Shown here: in pieces, positions 60,735 to 64,000 of the stretch
Layout: each line of letters opens with the position of its first letter
How positions within the stretch are numbered: the first letter of the stretch is position 1
Program-made: the position numbers and the translations under genes
The notes under the pieces: model-generated
Database searches by the model: none
What the model saw: the letters and a program-made list of their open reading frames with translations, nothing else
What the model was told of the DNA's origin: nothing
Assembly (NCBI RefSeq): GCF_019175285.1
Contig: NC_056524.1
Location: 172,044,314 to 172,108,313 of the forward strand
From: Sceloporus undulatus
Taxonomy: Eukaryota > Chordata > Lepidosauria > Squamata > Phrynosomatidae
Direction: 5' to 3'
DNA length: 64,000 nt

Positions 60735-60905
60735 CACATAGTTTTTTGTGAGTTTTTCAGGCTATGTGGCCATGTTCTAGAAGAGTTTATTCTTGATGTT
60801 TCACCAGCCACAGATGCTGACGAAACATCAGGAATAAACACTTCTAGAACATGGCCACATAGCTTGAAAAACTCACAAAAAACTGTGGATGCCAGCCGTG
60901 AAAGC
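60735..60905. repeat. Head-to-head inverted repeat of an interspersed-element end
   Basis: The left arm with GGCTATGTGGCCATGTTCTA mirrors the right arm TAGAACATGGCCACATAGC, arms about 70 bases, loop about 15. The same end sequence occurs singly at 30617-30755 and 43104-43206 (ATGGCCACATAGCCCGAAAA, GGCTTTCATGGCCGGCAT). Possibly the ends of Penelope-like elements, which often lie head to head, but the family is not certain. Confidence 0.6.
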
Positions 60906-61139
60906 CTTTGACTTCACAGTGTTGTAACAGTTTCTCAGAGCCAAAACACATTTGATGAAATTCATGAATCAACCATGGTATCTGAATATGGTGGGTGCTA
61001 TAGCAAGCATGGAGAACATTGCCCTACAGAATGCAATTTTCATCTGCCCTAGTGGTGAGTAGAGGTAATCAGTGGTGAGAGAGGAGGGTTGTAGTCCATC
61101 ATCATCAAAGACTGTATCTGCTTATATAAACCAGGGTAA

Positions 61140-61957
61140 GCTCTAAAATCTGTGGGGGAGTGGTGCTTTTCCTCCACCTTCACAGACCCAGTTGGTGAAG
61201 GCTCTGGAAAGAGGTTTCCTCATGGCTGCTCTCACTCTCTGGAACTCCACAGGAGGTCTGCTTGGCCCTTTCCCTCCTATCTTTCTGCTGTCAAGTGCAG
61301 TTGTTTTTATTTAGGCAGGCTTTTGCATTTTAATTATGTTGTATGCACTGCGTGAAGTGGTATGTTGTTACGTCATGTCATGTGTGTGTGTGTGTGTATA
61401 TACACATACATATATATGGTATATGTGTGTGTGTGTTTGTTTTAAATGTTTTATGTGTTCAGCTGTTTTCCCCCAATATCTTTATTCCACAATTACTCAT
61501 CAAAAACAAACATACATAAATACAAACATCCATTTAACTTCACATTAAACACCCATTTATACATCCTGTTAACATAAATCTTACTCTTACCTTAATTATT
61601 AATTCTTACCTACTACGTTTCTATTCCACTTTTACTATGTCCATGTCAGTCTGTGTACTTCCTCTTACTCACCTTGTCCTCTCTCTGTATCCACTTCAAC
61701 TTGGCTTCTCTCCTTTTCATTCTTCATTTCTCATTTCTTCTCCTTCCCCCCCCTTTTTTTACTCTCCCATATTCTATCTCCTTTAATGGCTGTTTTAATT
61801 ATGTTTTCAGTAATGTTTGTTTAATTCTTTTTTAATTTTGGTAAATTAATATTTTAATTGGACCTTTTAAAATTATTGTAAGCCACCTTGTATTCCATTT
61901 TGGGGGGAAAGCGGGATATACGTGCAATAAATAAATAAATAAATAAATAAATAAATA
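61140..61957 (+). mobile_element. L2-like LINE 3' region, interrupted, with AAAT repeat
   Basis: First part 61150-61330 (CTCTGGAACTCCACAGGAGG), end part 61845-61957 (AAGCCACCTTGTATTCC, AAAGCGGGATATACG, then AAAT repeats). Between them lie a GT/TA microsatellite (61382-61436), an antisense L1-like tail and a pyrimidine-rich stretch. In PCBD1 intron 2. Confidence 0.65.
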
Positions 61958-62165
61958 TCTTGTTGGGGGGCCCTGTTGTACAATAAACTCATTCTATTTG
62001 GCATTTCTGCAAAAACACTACTGGGAACCAAATTACATAATTGTATTGTATACAGTGGTTTACATTGTGTACTTTACCTTTAAATGGCAAGCCTCAAAAG
62101 GTGTCTACATTATAAAAGTGGCATGTGTATGCTTTCCTAAAATATACATTGTATTTCATGATCAG

Positions 62166-62246
62166 GCCTTTGGATTTATGACCAGAGTGGCTCTACAGGC
62201 AGAAAAACTGGACCATCACCCTGAATGGTTTAATGTCTATAACAAG
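62166..62246 (+). CDS. PCBD1: PCBD1 exon 3 (residues 46-72)
   Basis: Twenty-seven intact codons starting [20 protein letters not shown] and ending with NVYNK, between acceptor ATCAG and donor GTAAGG. As I recall the human protein, this stretch is unchanged. It holds the LDHHPEW signature with the paired catalytic histidines (His62 and His63 counting Met as 1). The third active-site histidine (His80) belongs to the next exon, which is not present. Both ends are phase 0, so it joins cleanly to exon 2. The final 32 residues, expected to begin near VHITLSTHECAGL, were looked for by eye in 62247-64000 and not found. The gene is therefore cut by the window edge rather than broken. Confidence 0.97.
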
Positions 62247-62639
62247 GTAAGGGAGAAAATTGGCTTTAAAAGTATCCTTTAAGTGACTAAAGCCTGAGAT
62301 GGGGGATGTGTGGCCCTATGGATGTTGATGGACTCCTATATTTTTTCAGTGGTGGCTGTGCAACTAAGGTGGATGGAAACTGCAGTTTACCAGCAACAGG
62401 AGGGGCATTTGTCCCCCCCACCCCTTAACTGAGCCAAATGTGGAGTTAAGCATCATGTTCAGGTTAAATGCTTGACTAACCCCTGTGATCCTGTTCTATG
62501 AGGATTGAGCACTCAGGATGGACAAGGGTGTGTAGAATATATGTGCACAGGAAGTAGAGTGGGATGTAACAAGGACAACACCTAACCATGATGCACTTAA
62601 CACTACTCTCGTAGCTATTGTGTGTCTTTTTACCAAATA

Positions 62640-63015
62640 CTGTGTTTCCCCAAAATAAGACACCGTCTTATATTTATATTTCCTCAAGAAGACACGCTAT
62701 GGCTTATTTTCAGGGGATGTCTTATTTTTATTAAGTATAGCACAACAATCTACATTTATTCAAATATAGTTAAGTTGTCTTCTTCTAGAACATCGTCATA
62801 ACTCTCCAAACCCGGAATTCCATTCTGAATTTCTTATGACTCAATTTCCTTTAGAACCATTGGCCCCAATCTTTCCGCTCCCTTCTCACCCCTTTCCCTT
62901 CCACACAGGGCCTATCACTATGTCTTATTTTCGAGGTATGGCTTATATTGTGCAAATGCTTAGAAATCCTGCTACAGCTTATTTTATGGGGATGTCTTAT
63001 TTTCGGGGAAACAGG
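62640..63015. mobile_element. TA-flanked element with AATAAGAC/GTCTTATTTT repeats
   Basis: CTGTGTTTCCCCAAAATAAG at the left mirrors TTATTTTCGGGGAAACAGGG at the right, with TA on both sides (62638-62639 and 63016-63017). GTCTTATTTTC-type words recur several times. In PCBD1 intron 3. Confidence 0.75.
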
Positions 63016-63186
63016 GTACTAGCAAGGGGGCTACCTTTTGTGTTTGTCAGCAGCAAAGGATTAGTAAACCCTCATCTTTAGTAGGGGTTAGGGGCACAGG
63101 ACCTCTGCAAAAGATCTCTAGGCCTCCAAATATGCTTGCTACTGATTATAGTTCCCAGCAACTGCTGCTGCTGCTGCTGCAGCAAT

Positions 63187-63392
63187 AGGAGCCAGCACGG
63201 TATAGTGGTTTGAGGGTTCAAATCCAGGCTTGGCCATGCCACCCACTGAGTGATCTTGGCCACATCACACTCTCTCAGCCTCAGAGGAAGGCAATGACAA
63301 ACTCCCTCTGAACAAACCTTGCCAAGAAAATCCCAATGATAGGTTCTCTTTAGGATCGTCATAGGTCAGAAATTACCTGAAGGCACACAAGA
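63187..63392 (+). repeat. Sauria SINE
   Basis: GGAGCCAGCACGGTATAGTG head, short deletion before GGTTCAAATCC, full body, tail GAAGGCACACAAGAA. It lies in PCBD1 intron 3. Confidence 0.82.
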
Positions 63393-63395
63393 AGC

Positions 63396-63463
63396 TGCTG
63401 CAAAAATCTCCTTCAGTGTTGTCATCCTTGAGAAATATGACAACACTGAAGATTTTTGCATCA
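63396..63463. repeat. Hairpin, arms about 27 bp
   Basis: TGCAAAAATCTCCTTCAGTG and its inverse CACTGAAGATTTTTGCA flank an 11-base loop, directly after a SINE tail. In PCBD1 intron 3. Confidence 0.8.
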
Positions 63464-64000
63464 GCCCCAGAAGGACCAGACTGGTAGTGGCTCATCCTCC
63501 TCACCCTCTCCTCTGTGTCTTTTTCCTGCCAAAAGCCTTGGCCTCTTACTCGCTTTGCTGCTTTGGCACCACAATGTCTCCAATGGCTTCCAAGCCTTCC
63601 TCTGCCTCTTATGATGATGACACCGGAGATGATTTTTGCAGCTGCAACCACCACACCTCCTCTCCAGCATCTTGAAGAAGTGAAGTCTTGGAGATGTCAT
63701 GCTGCCAAAAAGGCAAAGGGAGTAACTGGCTGAGCCACTTGGTGCAAAAGGAGATGTAGAGGAAGCAAGAAGGGAGAAGCCTGCTGCAGTAGCCTGGCCC
63801 TGTCAGATCTCCCAGATCTAGAGCCTCTTCTATAGCCTGATCTAGTTCTTGGGTTGGCAACTGCTCCTCCTCTGCCTGTTTGTCCTGCTAACAGGCTGGA
63901 TCTGGTCACCCCAACTGCTTCCTTCACCTACCACTTGCAAAGCTTAGAAGTCTCAACCAAAGAAAGTCCCATGAAGCAAGTGGGGGAACAGGAGGAAGAA
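63464..64000. other. PCBD1: PCBD1 intron 3, end of window
   Basis: Higher-GC text with CTTCCTCTGCC-type words and overlapping open frames on both strands, none recognised. The last PCBD1 exon is not here. Confidence 0.6.

Larger units (their letters stand above)
60442..62165 (+). other. PCBD1: PCBD1 intron 2
   Basis: 1724 bases from donor GTACAA to acceptor ATCAG. It holds a head-to-head inverted repeat (60735-60890), an L2-like 3' region split by a GT/TA microsatellite and an L1-like tail, and an AAAT microsatellite. Both flanking exons are certain, so this intron is well defined. Confidence 0.93.

Noticed and set aside
60310-62246. PCBD2 instead of PCBD1
   Set aside because: The KAHRLS start, VGWNE, HFKDFNR and EKLDHHPEW text fits PCBD1; PCBD2 differs at several of these sites as I recall it.
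190-63392. tRNA genes suggested by A-box and B-box-like words
   Set aside because: All lie at the heads of Sauria SINEs with the SINE body following, so they are retroposed heads, not tRNA genes.
62247-64000. Last exon of PCBD1
   Set aside because: Looked for text encoding VHITLSTHEC or SERDINLASFIE in all frames by eye; none found, so it should be beyond the window.
1-64000. LTR retroelements or other virus-derived copies
   Set aside because: No paired long terminal repeats or gag/pol/env-like frames were noticed; the reverse transcriptase pieces are BovB and L2/CR1 LINEs.

Overview
This is nuclear DNA of a squamate reptile, probably a lizard. The evidence is many tRNA-headed SINEs with the Sauria-type body and BovB-like tail, BovB (RTE) and L2/CR1 LINE pieces, abundant palindromic MITEs, and low gene density. 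There are three assembly gaps (9727-9736, 42749-42848, 51987-51996).

One protein gene is clear: PCBD1 (pterin-4a-carbinolamine dehydratase / DCoH), + strand, running off the right edge. Exon 2 (60310-60441) and exon 3 (62166-62246) match the family almost residue for residue. Exon 1 is inferred at 51257-51259: an ATG directly before a GTGAGT donor in a GC-rich patch, in phase with exon 2, which opens at Ala2. Together they give 72 of the usual 104 residues. The last exon is not seen and should lie beyond 64000. In human, the DNA upstream of PCBD1 is a long gene-poor interval reaching to UNC5B, so the lack of other genes from 1 to 51000 is expected.

Layout. 1-9.5 kb: unique AT-rich DNA with MITEs, a fold-back element (6228-6508) and SINEs. 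9.8-11.9 kb: a 2.1 kb non-autonomous element with long inverted termini. 12-32 kb: desert with MITEs, a BovB piece carrying a hAT MITE, L2 pieces, and one weak cysteine-rich exon candidate (26809-26973). 33-35.3 kb: an antisense BovB LINE broken by four DNA-element insertions. 35-50 kb: SINEs, a 1.3 kb hAT-like element inside a SINE, and an L2-like LINE carrying a GC-rich element. 50.2-52.5 kb: two tandem arrays of truncated Sauria SINE in opposite orientation, flanking the inferred PCBD1 first exon. 51.3-64 kb: PCBD1 introns with ordinary repeats.

The most unusual items are the inverted SINE arrays around the PCBD1 start, a six-copy family of GC-rich elements built from serial hairpins, and the 2.1 kb element that shares its ends with a 281 bp fold-back element. 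All family names are from memory and reading by eye; no search was run.
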